Assembly (NCBI GenBank): GCA_031272365.1
Contig: JAISTX010000059.1
Coordinates: 1 to 64,000, forward strand
Length of the DNA: 64,000 nucleotides
DNA from: Eubacteriales Family XIII. Incertae Sedis bacterium
GTDB lineage: Bacteria; Bacillota; Clostridia; Peptostreptococcales; Anaerovoracaceae
Direction of reading: 5' to 3'
Part shown: in pieces, positions 7,485-15,449 of the stretch
Layout of the letters: each line of letters opens with the position of its first letter
How positions within the stretch are numbered: position 1 is the first letter of the stretch
Position numbers and translations under genes: made by a program
The notes under the pieces: model-generated
Told to the model about the DNA's origin: nothing
Seen by the model: the letters and a program-made list of their open reading frames with translations, nothing else
The model's database searches: none

Positions 7485-7513
7485 TTGCGCTTGGGGCGGA
7501 AGTGGTGTATGAT
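7485..7513 (+). promoter_or_regulatory. Promoter of rpmB
   Basis: TTGCGC (7485-7490), 17-bp spacer, TATGAT (7508-7513), about 70 nt before the rpmB start. The leader also contains GGCCCCGGGGCC-like pairing just before the ribosome binding site. Confidence 0.65.
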
Positions 7514-7581
7514 ATTGGACGTGCGTTTGCAACGAACGGCCCCGGGGCCGTTTTGACAGAGTATAGAAAAGGAGTAGAGCC

Positions 7582-7773
7582 ATGTCGAGAAAATGTGCGA
7601 TTTGCGGGAAGGGCCAGGCGTCCGGGAACAACGTGTCGCATTCCAACCGCCACACGCGGCGCAAATGGAATGCCAATATCCAGTCCGTCAAGGTCAACGA
7701 GGGCGGCACGGTGAAGCATATCAACGTCTGCACGAAATGCCTCCGGGCAGGGAAGGTGACGAAGGCCGTGTAG
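7582..7773 (+). CDS. rpmB: 50S ribosomal protein L28
   Basis: 63 residues, normal for the family. [20 protein letters not shown] and the C-terminal [12 protein letters not shown] provide two CxxC motifs, so this is the zinc-binding (C+) form of L28. [12 protein letters not shown] is the RNA-binding core. An AAAGGAG lies eight bases before ATG. In Firmicutes rpmB stands next to the Asp23-like yloU gene, as here. Confidence 0.97.
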   Translation: MSRKCAICGKGQASGNNVSHSNRHTRRKWNANIQSVKVNEGGTVKHINVCTKCLRAGKVTKAV

Positions 7774-7796
7774 GGCCGCGCGCTTCGGCGCAGATC

Positions 7797-7857
7797 GGAA
7801 CCGCAACGAGATCGGCTTCCTCGCGTACGCTGGTGCGCGGCAGGGGCCGGTTTTTTT
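7797..7857 (+). terminator. Possible terminator after rpmB
   Basis: A GC-rich segment with aaccg...cggtt outer pairing and an inner CGCG/CGCG pairing ends in seven T residues (7851-7857). The pairing is imperfect. Confidence 0.35.
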
Positions 7858-7906
7858 ATTCGGCGAATCCGTCGTTTCCAGACCGACGAGTTCGACTCCA
7901 GTGTGG

Positions 7907-7912
7907 TATAGT
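7907..7912 (+). promoter_or_regulatory. -10 box of yloU, leaderless-type spacing
   Basis: TATAGT, then gaacct, then ATG at 7919. The six-base gap leaves no room for a Shine-Dalgarno, so transcription should begin at or next to the start codon. Confidence 0.6.
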
Positions 7913-7918
7913 GAACCT

Positions 7919-8365
7919 ATGAGAGTTTACAGGGAGGAAAATGCGCTCGGGACGGTCGAGATCGACCGGCGCGTCGTCGAGAACCTCTGCGGGCGCGTCA
8001 TCGACGAGTTCGAGGGGCGGCTTTTGGTGTCCGGGCCGAAGGGCCGGCTGCGGCGCGGGGCGCAGAAGAGCCCGGAGGACGAGACGGGGTTCGTGCGCGC
8101 GCGCCTGAAGGGCGGGCGGATGAACATCAAGCTTTACCTCATCTTCCGGTTCGGCTCGAGCGTGAGCGACCTTGCGGTGGCGCTGGCCCAAAAGCTGCGC
8201 GGGGAGGTGCCGCGCGTGACGGGCGTCGAGGTGGGTCTCATCAAGATGGTCTTCGTCGGCACGCTTTCCGAGAAGGTATCGAAGCGCAGCCTCATCTACA
8301 TCGACGACGGGACCGGCGTGCGCGAGGTGCGGGATCCGGAGGAAGACGATTCGGCCAATGATTGA
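7919..8365 (+). CDS. yloU: Asp23/Gls24-family protein (YloU-like)
   Basis: 148 residues. MRVYREENALGTVEIDRRVVENLCGRV begins the Asp23/Gls24 fold and MNIKLYLIFRFGSS...VALAQKLRGEVPRVTGVEV is its conserved second half. Relatives are envelope-stress or alkaline-shock proteins of unknown biochemistry. An internal basic insertion (GPKGRLRRGAQKSPEDETG) is longer than usual. ATG 7919 is chosen over the GTG at 7901 because a -10 box lies between them. The gene overlaps recG by 8 nt. In many Firmicutes fakA/yloV stands between yloU and recG; it is absent here. Confidence 0.85.
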   Translation: MRVYREENALGTVEIDRRVVENLCGRVIDEFEGRLLVSGPKGRLRRGAQKSPEDETGFVRARLKGGRMNIKLYLIFRFGSSVSDLAVALAQKLRGEVPRVTGVEVGLIKMVFVGTLSEKVSKRSLIYIDDGTGVREVRDPEEDDSAND

Positions 8366-10463
8366 AGCCGGGACAAAGGTCGCGTCGCTCCCCGGCGTCG
8401 GGCCGAAGAAGGCGGCGCAGCTCCAGGCCCTCGGGATCACGGACGTGGGCACGCTGCTCAGGCATTTCCCGAGGCGGTACGAGGACAGGCGGAAGCTGTT
8501 TTCGGTGCGCGAGCTTTTGGACCCCGCCTTCCCGGACGGCGCGCCCGCCTTCCTGCACGTGACCGTCACCGGCGTCACCGCGCCGCCGTTCTCGCGCGGC
8601 GGCCGCTCGAAAATCCCGCTCCGCGTGCGCGCGGGCGACGCGACCGGCAGCCTCACGGTCCTGTTTTTCGGGGCGGCCTACCTCAGGAACGCGTTCGAAG
8701 CCGGCGCCTCCTACTGGCTCTACGGGCCGGTGCGCAGGGACCTCGCGGGGCCCGTCATGGCGCACCCGGAGTTTGGGCGCCTTGTGGAAGGTGGTGAAGA
8801 AAGCGGCGGCGGCATCGTGCCGGTCTACGGCCTCACGGCGGGCATCTCGCAGAAATTCCTGCGCGGGCTCGTGCGCCACGCGCTGGACGGGTGGCAGCCG
8901 GACGCCCCCGGCTTTCCGGAGATCCTCCCGCCCGGCCTCCTTTCCAATAACAATCTGGCGCCGGCGGGCGTGGCGCTGCCGGCCATCCACTTCCCGAAAG
9001 ACGAGCACGCGCTGAAATCCGCGCAATACAGGTTTGTGTTCGAGGAGCTGTTCCTGCTGCAGGCGGGCCTTTTGTGGATCCGCGGGAAGCAGGGCGAGGG
9101 GGCGGGCGGCATCCGCTTCCCGGCCGAGCCCGCGCTGGCGGCGTTCGAGGCGCTGCTGCCGTTTGCCCTGACGGGTGCGCAGCGGCGGGCGGCCTCGGAG
9201 GTCTACGCGGGCATGGAGGGGCCGGGCGCCATGCACCGGCTGCTGCAGGGGGACGTCGGCAGCGGCAAGACGGCGGTGGCGATGGCCGGCTGCTTCAAGG
9301 CGGCGCGGAGCGGCTACCAGAGCGTGCTGATGGCGCCGACGGAGATCCTCGCGGCGCAGCATTTCGCGGAGTTTTCCCGCGTGCTGGCGGGCCGCGCGCG
9401 GGTGGATTTCCTCTCCTCGGGGCTGACGGCGAAGGAGAAGGCCGCCGTCAAGGAAAGGCTCCTCGCGGGGGAGGTGGACATCCTGGTCGGGACGCACGCC
9501 GTCCTGGAGCCGGATGTGGCCTTCCGGAGCCTGGGCTTCGTCGTGACGGACGAGCAGCACCGCTTCGGCGTCGCGCAGCGGCTGCGGCTGCGCGAGAAGG
9601 GCGGGGCGGCCGCGCCGGACGTGCTGGTCATGTCGGCGACGCCGATCCCCCGGACGCTGGCGCTCATCCTGTACGGCGACCTGGACGTGTCGGTGCTGGA
9701 CGAGCTGCCGCCCGGGCGGAAGCCGGTGGAGACGCGCTTCGTGGACAGCTCGAAGCGGGACGCCGCCTATGATTTCTGCGGGAAGCAGCTTGCGAAGGGG
9801 CGGCAGGCGTACGTGGTCGCGCCGATGATCGCGGAGGGCGCGGAAGAGGAGGCCCTGCTTGGCGGGGCGCCGGGGGAGGGCATCAAGACGGCCGAGGGGC
9901 TTTTCGCCGAGCTCTCGCAGCGGTTCTGCGGGTACCGCGTGGGGCTGCTGCACGGGGACATGAAGCCGCGCGAGAAGGACGAGGTGATGCGCGCGTTCGC
10001 GGCCGGGGAGATCCAGGTGCTCTGCGCGACGGTCGTGATCGAGGTTGGGGTCAATGTCCCGAACGCGACGGTCATGATCGTGGAGAACGCGGAGCGGTTC
10101 GGGCTGGCGCAGCTGCACCAGCTGCGCGGGCGCGTCGGGCGCGGGGCGGCGAAGTCGTATTGCGTGCTCCTCTCCGACAGCCGCTCGGAGCTCGCGCGGA
10201 AGCGCGGGGAGACGCTCGCCGCCACGAACGACGGGTTCGCCATCGCGGAGATGGACCTGGAGCTGCGCGGGCCGGGCGATTTTTTCGGGGTCCGGCAGCA
10301 CGGGCTCCCGGAGCTCAAGATCGCGGACCTCGCGAAGCACCTGAAGGTCGTGCAGAAGGTGAGCGCGGAGGCGAAGGCGCTCTTCGCAGAGGATCCGGGG
10401 CTCGCGGCGCCGGAACACGCGCGGCTGCGCGCCTACCTGGAAGGGCTCGAGGCCATCGGATGA
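8358..10463 (+). CDS. recG: ATP-dependent DNA helicase RecG
   Basis: 701 residues, normal length. N-terminal wedge (OB) domain begins LPGVGPKKAAQLQALGI; helicase motifs follow: Walker A GDVGSGKT near 298, motif II DEQHRFG, motif III MSATPIPRT, and motif VI QLRGRVGRG. RecG remodels stalled replication forks and branched recombination intermediates. ATG overlaps the end of yloU by 8 nt and the stop overlaps rsmD by 4 nt, so the three are one transcriptional unit. Confidence 0.97.
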   Translation: MIEAGTKVASLPGVGPKKAAQLQALGITDVGTLLRHFPRRYEDRRKLFSVRELLDPAFPDGAPAFLHVTVTGVTAPPFSRGGRSKIPLRVRAGDATGSLTVLFFGAAYLRNAFEAGASYWLYGPVRRDLAGPVMAHPEFGRLVEGGEESGGGIVPVYGLTAGISQKFLRGLVRHALDGWQPDAPGFPEILPPGLLSNNNLAPAGVALPAIHFPKDEHALKSAQYRFVFEELFLLQAGLLWIRGKQGEGAGGIRFPAEPALAAFEALLPFALTGAQRRAASEVYAGMEGPGAMHRLLQGDVGSGKTAVAMAGCFKAARSGYQSVLMAPTEILAAQHFAEFSRVLAGRARVDFLSSGLTAKEKAAVKERLLAGEVDILVGTHAVLEPDVAFRSLGFVVTDEQHRFGVAQRLRLREKGGAAAPDVLVMSATPIPRTLALILYGDLDVSVLDELPPGRKPVETRFVDSSKRDAAYDFCGKQLAKGRQAYVVAPMIAEGAEEEALLGGAPGEGIKTAEGLFAELSQRFCGYRVGLLHGDMKPREKDEVMRAFAAGEIQVLCATVVIEVGVNVPNATVMIVENAERFGLAQLHQLRGRVGRGAAKSYCVLLSDSRSELARKRGETLAATNDGFAIAEMDLELRGPGDFFGVRQHGLPELKIADLAKHLKVVQKVSAEAKALFAEDPGLAAPEHARLRAYLEGLEAIG

Positions 10464-11029
10464 GGGTCATCGCCGGGATATATAAAGGAAGGAAACTCGA
10501 GGCGCCGCGGGGGGACGCTGTGCGGCCGACGACGGACCGCGTGAAGGAGGCGATGTTCTCGATGATCGCGGACCGGGTTCCGGGCGCGGTCTGCCTCGAC
10601 CTGTTTGCAGGCTCCGGGGCGCTCGGGATCGAGGCGCTGTCGCGCGGGGCGGCCAAGGTGTATTTCTGCGACACGTCCGCGCGGTGGGTGCGGGCGAACG
10701 CAGGCGCGATCGTGCAAGGCCCCCAACGCGGGCAGGGGGGCGGCCAGGTGATTGTTATTCAAGCGGACTGGAGGCGGGCTATCGCGCGGGTTGCGCAAAA
10801 CTGCAATGAAAAAGTAAACATAGTGTTCATTGACGCACCATACAAACTGTGCGAACATTATCCATATATGCTGGAGGCGCTTTTGAAGGAGGGCGTGCTC
10901 GCGGATGGGGCATGCGTCGTGATAGAACGGGACGCGAAACAGGAAGGCTATTTGCAGGCGCTGCCACCGACGCTTTGGCTCGCGAAGACGCGGCGGTATG
11001 GCAATACTGCGGTGGATGTGCTCGCATGA
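10460..11029 (+). CDS. rsmD: 16S rRNA (guanine(966)-N2)-methyltransferase RsmD
   Basis: 189 residues. The ORF-track start is too far upstream; ATG 10460 overlaps the recG stop as ATGA and gives the family N-terminus MRVIAGIYKGRKLEAP, then RPTTDRVKEAMFS, the SAM-binding motif DLFAGSGALGIEALSRGA and the catalytic motif IDAPY (D/N-PPY type with Ala in place of the first Pro). It methylates G966 of 16S rRNA near the P site. rsmD-coaD adjacency is conserved widely in bacteria. Confidence 0.95.
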   Translation: MRVIAGIYKGRKLEAPRGDAVRPTTDRVKEAMFSMIADRVPGAVCLDLFAGSGALGIEALSRGAAKVYFCDTSARWVRANAGAIVQGPQRGQGGGQVIVIQADWRRAIARVAQNCNEKVNIVFIDAPYKLCEHYPYMLEALLKEGVLADGACVVIERDAKQEGYLQALPPTLWLAKTRRYGNTAVDVLA

Positions 11030-11056
11030 ACGCGGGCGGCGAGGAGGCCAACACTT

Positions 11057-11563
11057 TTGAAGACGAACAAGATACTCTACGCAGGGACGTTCGACCCGAT
11101 CACGAACGGGCACCTCGACGTGATCGAAAGGGCGTCGAAGCTCGCGGACACGCTGGTCATCGCGGTGCTCGTGAACAGCGAGAAGCAGCCGCGTTTCAGC
11201 ACGGAAGACCGCGTCCGCATGATCGAGCTCGCGACGGAGGGCATCTCCGGCCTGGAGATCGTCTGCTATTCGGGCCTGCTGGCGGACTACGTCAACGAGA
11301 ACGGCGTGACGGCCGTGGTGCGGGGACTGCGCACGGCGATGGATTTCGACTACGAGATCGCGATCGCGCAGATGAGCGCGCACCTCTACGAGCGGGCGGA
11401 GACGATTTTCCTCATGACGGAGCCGGCGTATTCCTTCATCAGCTCGAGCATCGTCAAGGAGGTGATGCGGTACGACGGCGACATCAGCCGCTTCGTGCCG
11501 GGGAAGGTGCTGGAATATATTGGAAAAATCAGTGGTGAAGATGAAGAAAAAAGCAAACTGTGA
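11057..11563 (+). CDS. coaD: Pantetheine-phosphate adenylyltransferase
   Basis: 168 residues. YAGTFDPITNGHLDVIERA carries the T/HxGH nucleotidyltransferase motif; VVRGLRTAMDFDYE and FISSSIVKEV are the other CoaD signatures. It makes dephospho-CoA from 4'-phosphopantetheine and ATP, the fourth step of CoA synthesis. The start is TTG at 11057 with GAGGAGG about 10 nt upstream. It sits 27 nt behind rsmD. The last ten residues (SGEDEEKSKL) are a charged extension. Confidence 0.95.
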   Translation: MKTNKILYAGTFDPITNGHLDVIERASKLADTLVIAVLVNSEKQPRFSTEDRVRMIELATEGISGLEIVCYSGLLADYVNENGVTAVVRGLRTAMDFDYEIAIAQMSAHLYERAETIFLMTEPAYSFISSSIVKEVMRYDGDISRFVPGKVLEYIGKISGEDEEKSKL

Positions 11564-11608
11564 TATAGTATACGGTACAACGAAAAAATGGTTGGAGGAT
11601 GACGCACG

Positions 11609-12133
11609 ATGAAAGTTCTGGACTTGCTCGAAGAAATTGAAGAAATTTGCGATACCGCGCCGGGTGTGCCGCTGACAAACAGGATCATGGTGGACAAGCC
11701 GGAAATCCAGGAAATCGTTGATGATATACGCAAGGCGCTGCCGGATGAGATCCAGCAGGCGCAGTTCATAAAGGACGAGCGGGAGCGCATCCTGAACGAC
11801 GCGAAGGAGGAATACGAGACGATCATCAAGGACGCGGAGCAGCGCGCGGAGATCCTGGTGGACCAGAACCAGATCACGCAGCTGGCGAAGCAGCGCGCGA
11901 AGGAGCTCGAGGAGAGCGCGGCGCAGGGGGCGAAGCAGCTGAAGATGAGCACCTACGACTACATCGACAAGGTGCTGTTCGATTTTCAGGAGAAGCTCGA
12001 GTATTTGGATCAGCAGTATTTCGGGGAGATGTTCAACCATTTGCGGGTGACGTTTGACGGGGTGGCGGACCGTCTGACGGAAAACCGCACCGAGATCAAA
12101 GAGCTTGCGTACAAGACGCAAATGGATGAATAA
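11609..12133 (+). CDS. Coiled-coil protein of the coaD-tmcAL interval, ATP synthase subunit b/H-like
   Basis: 174 residues, no transmembrane segment. The N-terminus MKVLDLLEEIEEICDTAPG is followed by a long Glu/Lys/Ala-rich coiled coil (about 60-115, ERERILNDAKEEYETIIKDA) and a C-terminal helical part. Clostridia often carry such a protein between coaD and tmcAL, usually labelled ATPase or V-type ATPase subunit H-like on coiled-coil similarity alone; function is not established. GGTTGGAGG lies upstream of ATG, and TATAGT at about 11571 may be its own -10. Confidence 0.75.
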   Translation: MKVLDLLEEIEEICDTAPGVPLTNRIMVDKPEIQEIVDDIRKALPDEIQQAQFIKDERERILNDAKEEYETIIKDAEQRAEILVDQNQITQLAKQRAKELEESAAQGAKQLKMSTYDYIDKVLFDFQEKLEYLDQQYFGEMFNHLRVTFDGVADRLTENRTEIKELAYKTQMDE

Positions 12134-12141
12134 CTGCCGCG

Positions 12142-13527
12142 ATGCCCAAAACGCTCGGCATCATAGCGGAATACGACCCTTTTCATAAAGGCCACGCCTA
12201 TTGCCTCGAGGAGGCGAAACGCCAAAGCGGCGCGGACCGGTCGGTATGCATCATGAGCGGCCCCTTTGTGCAGAGGGGCGAGCCTTCCCTGTTCAACAAA
12301 TACCTGCGCGCGGAGGCGGCAGTGCGCAACGGCATCGACCTGGTGCTCGAGCTGCCGTTCGTCTACGCCGCGACGGGCGCGGAAAATTTTGCGCGCGGCG
12401 GCGTGCGCGCGCTGGCCGGGATCGGCATCTGCGACGCGATCGCGTTCGGCAGCGAGCGGGCGGTCGAGTCGCCGGGCACGGTGATCTCCGACCTGAAGGA
12501 GATCGCCCAGCTCTTCGCCTTCGAGACGAAGGAGTTTTCCGAGAAGACGCAGCTGTTCATGAAGCAGGGCCTTTCCTACCCCGCGGCGCGGCAGGAGGCG
12601 CTGAGGGGCGTGCTCGGCGAGGAGCGCGCCGCGCTCGTGCAGCACCCCAACGACATCCTGGACATCGAATACCTCCGGCAGATCGTCCTCCTCGAGGCCG
12701 AGCGGTCGAGCAAGGCCATGATGTGCTTCCGGCCGGCCTATATGGCGGCGGGCGGGGGCAGGAGCCCGGAGGACATCGAGCTGTACGCCATCCCGCGCAT
12801 CGGCTCGGGCCCGGACACGGTGAACGAGAAGGGCGGCTTCGCGGGCGCGAGCGCGATCCGGTCGCTGCTGCGCGTCGGGCGCATCGGGCGCGGCTTCGCC
12901 TTCACGACGGACCGGTCGGCGGACGTCTTCAAGAACGGCATCATCGAGGAGATCCCCACGGTGTCCGCCTGGGAATGCAAGTCCAATCCGCTGTACGAGT
13001 ACAACCTCGCTGCGACGCCGCAGCGCGGGCACATCATGGTCTTCCCCGACGACCTGTACGACGCGCTGTGCTATTCGCTGATCGCGATGCACGTGGGCGA
13101 GCCGGAGGAGATCTATTCGGCGTCGGAGGGGCTCGAGAACCGGCTGCTCACCGCCGCCGGGCGCGCGGAGAACTTCCGCGACCTCGTCCAGGCCGTCAAG
13201 AGCAAGCGTTATACGGAAACGCGCATCCGCCGCTTCTTCCTGCACACGGCGCTGCGCCTCTCGAAGGCGGAGATGGAGGAGGCCCTGTCCGAGCGCATCT
13301 GCGTGCGCGTCCTCGCCTTCAACGCGCAGGGCGCCGAGATGCTGCGCGAGATCCACGGCATCGGGCCGGAGGTCTACGTCTACCAGAACCTGCGCCAGGA
13401 GCAGGACGAGCTCGACCGCTCGCGCATGATGATCAGCCTCGGCATCCGCGCGGACAAGCTCTACCACATGCTCGGGTTCCGGACGCTCACCGGCTTCCGC
13501 TACAGCCCCGAGCCCGTGCGCGTTTGA
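12142..13527 (+). CDS. tmcAL: tRNA(Met) cytidine acetate ligase TmcAL (YlbM)
   Basis: 461 residues. IIAEYDPFHKGHAYCLEEAK is the nucleotidyltransferase HxGH-type motif; CIMSGPFVQRGEPSLFNK and LVLELPFVYAATGAENFA are family blocks. TmcAL uses acetate and ATP to form N4-acetylcytidine at C34 of elongator tRNA(Met). It is about 45 residues longer than the B. subtilis protein. It starts 8 nt after the coiled-coil gene and has no clear Shine-Dalgarno, consistent with translational coupling. Its stop overlaps the -35 of the downstream tRNA promoter. Confidence 0.95.
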   Translation: MPKTLGIIAEYDPFHKGHAYCLEEAKRQSGADRSVCIMSGPFVQRGEPSLFNKYLRAEAAVRNGIDLVLELPFVYAATGAENFARGGVRALAGIGICDAIAFGSERAVESPGTVISDLKEIAQLFAFETKEFSEKTQLFMKQGLSYPAARQEALRGVLGEERAALVQHPNDILDIEYLRQIVLLEAERSSKAMMCFRPAYMAAGGGRSPEDIELYAIPRIGSGPDTVNEKGGFAGASAIRSLLRVGRIGRGFAFTTDRSADVFKNGIIEEIPTVSAWECKSNPLYEYNLAATPQRGHIMVFPDDLYDALCYSLIAMHVGEPEEIYSASEGLENRLLTAAGRAENFRDLVQAVKSKRYTETRIRRFFLHTALRLSKAEMEEALSERICVRVLAFNAQGAEMLREIHGIGPEVYVYQNLRQEQDELDRSRMMISLGIRADKLYHMLGFRTLTGFRYSPEPVRV

Positions 13528-13553
13528 CAGGAGCACGCTTCATTTTATATAAT
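13524..13553 (+). promoter_or_regulatory. Promoter of tRNA-Ser
   Basis: TTGACA (13524-13529), overlapping the tmcAL stop codon, 18-bp spacer, TATAAT (13548-13553), 37 nt before the tRNA. Confidence 0.8.
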
Positions 13554-13590
13554 AACAAGCCGTGGCGCGTTTGCGCCGCAGCCGAATAAT

Positions 13591-13681
13591 GGAGAAGTAG
13601 CGAAGTGGTCGGAACGCGGCGCACTCGAAATGCGTTTACGGGGTGACTCGTACGTGGGTTCGAATCCCACCTTCTCCGCCA
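13591..13681 (+). tRNA. tRNA-Ser(CGA)
   Basis: Acceptor stem GGAGAAG/CTTCTCC, anticodon loop CTCGAAA with anticodon CGA (reads UCG), a long class II variable arm as expected for serine, T-arm GTGGG-TTCGAAT-CCCAC, and encoded CCA at 13679-13681. Length 91 nt. Confidence 0.97.
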
Positions 13682-13718
13682 AATGCCAAAACGCCCGCAA
13701 GGGTGTTTTGTTGCATTT
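13682..13718 (+). terminator. Hairpin directly after tRNA-Ser
   Basis: aaaacgccc-gcaa-gggtgtttt with an outer aatgc/gcatt pairing forms a strong stem right after the CCA. It lacks a long T-run, so it may be a processing or termination hairpin. Confidence 0.55.
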
Positions 13719-13750
13719 GGCCGGAGTAGTGGGATTCGAACCCCGAGGGG
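13718..13750 (-). pseudogene. tRNA 3'-end fragment, antisense
   Basis: On the minus strand the sequence reads ...ggggttcgaatcccac followed by tactccggcca: a complete T-arm, half an acceptor stem and CCA. No 5' half (D-arm, anticodon arm) is present beyond it. It resembles, but is not identical to, the 3' end of tRNA-Ser(CGA) 40 bp away. Confidence 0.6.
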
Positions 13751-13773
13751 CGGTTCTTTTTTTTTTTTTTTTT
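13738..13773 (+). terminator. Terminator with 17-T run
   Basis: gaacc...ggttc with inner cccc/gggg pairing is followed directly by 17 T residues (13757-13773). The stem is made from the antisense tRNA fragment, and the T-run also lies just upstream of the next promoter. Confidence 0.7.
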
Positions 13774-13788
13774 CTTCGAAAAATTTTG

Positions 13789-13833
13789 TTGACAAATAGT
13801 TCGTAATACGATATAAATGGTTTACGAACTATT
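13789..13833 (+). promoter_or_regulatory. Promoter with palindromic operator before acyl-CoA dehydrogenase
   Basis: TTGACA (13789-13794), 17-bp spacer, TATAAA (13812-13817). A perfect 12-bp inverted repeat, AATAGTTCGTAA (13795-13806) and TTACGAACTATT (13822-13833), brackets the -10. Inside, TCGTAATACGA is a second small palindrome. The size and symmetry suit a MarR- or TetR-type repressor; the MarR gene two positions downstream is the natural candidate. Confidence 0.8.
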
Positions 13834-13863
13834 TTCTATCACGGCGAATGAAAGGAGCGTATC

Positions 13864-15006
13864 ATGGAGTTTGGGTTTTCGGAGAAGCAGTTGGAGCGGC
13901 AGGCGTACTACAAGGCGTTTGCGGAGAAGGAGGTGGCCCCCCTTTCGCTGAAGATGGACGAGGAGGAGACGTTCGACCTCGGCCTTGTGAAGAAGCTGCA
14001 CGAGGCGGGGGTCATGAACATCCCGTACGGCACGGAATACGGCGGGCAGGGCAGCGACTACGTCGACTACGCGCTGGCGGTCGAGGAGATCTCCCGGCAG
14101 GACGCCTCGACGGGCATCACGGTGTCCGTGCACACCTCGCTGGCGTGCTCCTGCGTGGACAATTTCGGCACGCCGGAGCAGAAGGAGCGGTTCCTCCGCC
14201 CCATGCTCGAGGGCGGCAAGACCGGCTGCTTCGGCCTCACCGAGCCCGGCGCCGGGTCCGACGCGGCGGGGCAGCAGACCGTGGCGGTCAAGGACGGTGA
14301 TGACTACGTGATCAACGGCAGCAAGATCTACACGACGAACGCGGAGTTCGCGGACATCTTCATCGTCTTTGTGATGACCGACAAATCCCTCGGCACGAAG
14401 GGCATCTCCGCCGTCGTCGTCGAGAAGGGCACGCCGGGCCTCAAAGTCGGCAAGAACATCCCGCGCATGGGCATCCGCGGCGCGTCGAACTGCGAAGTCT
14501 TCTATGAGGACGTGCGCGTCCCGCAGGCCAACCTGCTCGGGAAGGAGGGCGACGGGTTCAAATGCGCGATGAAGGCGCTCGACGCCGGCCGCATCGGCGT
14601 GGCGGCCCAGGCCCTCGGCATCGCCCAGGGCGCGCTCGACCTCGCCATCGGCTACGTCAAGGAGCGCCAGCAGTTCGGCAAGCCGATCGCGGCCTTCCAA
14701 AACACGCAGTTCAAGCTCGCGGACCTGCAGACGCAGATCGACGCGGCCAGGCTGATGGTCTACCGCGCGGCGTCCGCCAAGTCGAACGGGGAGCCGTACG
14801 GGCCGCTCGCCGCGAAGGCGAAGCTTTTCGCGTCGCGCACGGCCGTCGACGTGACGCGCGAGGCGGTGCAGATGTTCGGCGGGTATGGTTATTCGCGGAA
14901 ATACGGCGTCGAGCGCAAATACCGCGACGCGAAGATCACGGAGATCTACGAGGGCACTTCCGAGATCATGAAGCTCGTCATCTCGGGATCCATGAAGCTT
15001 GTGTAG
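13864..15006 (+). CDS. Acyl-CoA dehydrogenase (short-chain/butyryl-CoA type)
   Basis: 380 residues, standard length. Family signatures CFGLTEPGAGSDA and QMFGGYGYSRKYGVERKYRD are present, and the catalytic base is the Glu of EIYEGTSEIMK near the C-terminus. FAD-dependent alpha,beta-dehydrogenation of an acyl-CoA, or in anaerobes the reverse reduction of an enoyl-CoA. No EtfAB, crotonase or thiolase genes are nearby, so the substrate is open. GAAAGGAGC precedes ATG. A strong operator-bearing promoter stands upstream, which suggests repression until an inducer appears. Confidence 0.93.
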   Translation: MEFGFSEKQLERQAYYKAFAEKEVAPLSLKMDEEETFDLGLVKKLHEAGVMNIPYGTEYGGQGSDYVDYALAVEEISRQDASTGITVSVHTSLACSCVDNFGTPEQKERFLRPMLEGGKTGCFGLTEPGAGSDAAGQQTVAVKDGDDYVINGSKIYTTNAEFADIFIVFVMTDKSLGTKGISAVVVEKGTPGLKVGKNIPRMGIRGASNCEVFYEDVRVPQANLLGKEGDGFKCAMKALDAGRIGVAAQALGIAQGALDLAIGYVKERQQFGKPIAAFQNTQFKLADLQTQIDAARLMVYRAASAKSNGEPYGPLAAKAKLFASRTAVDVTREAVQMFGGYGYSRKYGVERKYRDAKITEIYEGTSEIMKLVISGSMKLV

Positions 15007-15017
15007 GCCATTTGTGT

Positions 15018-15023
15018 TAAACT
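15018..15023 (+). promoter_or_regulatory. -10-like box of marR, leaderless-type spacing
   Basis: TAAACT followed by aaacgc and the ATG at 15030. No Shine-Dalgarno is visible. It lies in the 23-nt gap behind acyl-CoA dehydrogenase. Confidence 0.45.
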
Positions 15024-15029
15024 AAACGC

Positions 15030-15449
15030 ATGGAATTCAATAACTGCATCAACTATTTGCTCACAATCGCGCAGCACGCCGTGTTTGTGCAGACCAGCGA
15101 GAAGCTGGCCAAGTACGACATCACGCCGGGCCAATACGGCGTGCTGAACTACCTCTGGGAGAACGGCGACGCCACCCCCAAAGACCTCGCAGCGGCCTTG
15201 GCACTCGAAAACTCAACGGTTTCGGGCGTCCTGGACCGGATGCAGAAGAAGGGGCTCATCGACCGCAGGATCGACGAGGAGGACCGGCGCAGCGTGCGCA
15301 TCGCGCTCACGCCGAAGGGGGCCGCCCTGAAAAAGGACGTGCTCCAGGCAATCGAAGAGATGAACGAAGCCGTGCTCGGCGCGTTCGACAAAAAAACCGC
15401 GCAGACGCTGCTCGCCGCGCTGCGCGTGATCGGCAAGTCTGGCGGGTGA
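15030..15449 (+). CDS. MarR-family transcriptional regulator
   Basis: 139 residues. Winged-helix core with ITPGQYGVLNYLWENGDATP, recognition helix ALENSTVSGVLDRMQKKGLI, and wing DRRIDEEDRRSVRIALTPKG. The N-terminal and C-terminal helices would form the dimer. The gene overlaps the FecCD permease by 4 nt (GTGA), so it is co-transcribed with the importer and is likely to control it, and possibly the acyl-CoA dehydrogenase promoter upstream. The ligand is unknown. Confidence 0.92.
   Translation: MEFNNCINYLLTIAQHAVFVQTSEKLAKYDITPGQYGVLNYLWENGDATPKDLAAALALENSTVSGVLDRMQKKGLIDRRIDEEDRRSVRIALTPKGAALKKDVLQAIEEMNEAVLGAFDKKTAQTLLAALRVIGKSGG

Noticed and set aside
7199-7800. ORFs 7162..7806 and 7230..7733 on the minus strand (RVRGLHANPRTRL...)
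   Set aside because: They translate the hairpin repeats and the antisense of rpmB; no protein family.
13487-13795. 102-aa minus-strand ORF (RRRWDSNPRTSHPVN...)
   Set aside because: It is the antisense translation of tRNA-Ser and the tRNA fragment, a well-known false protein.
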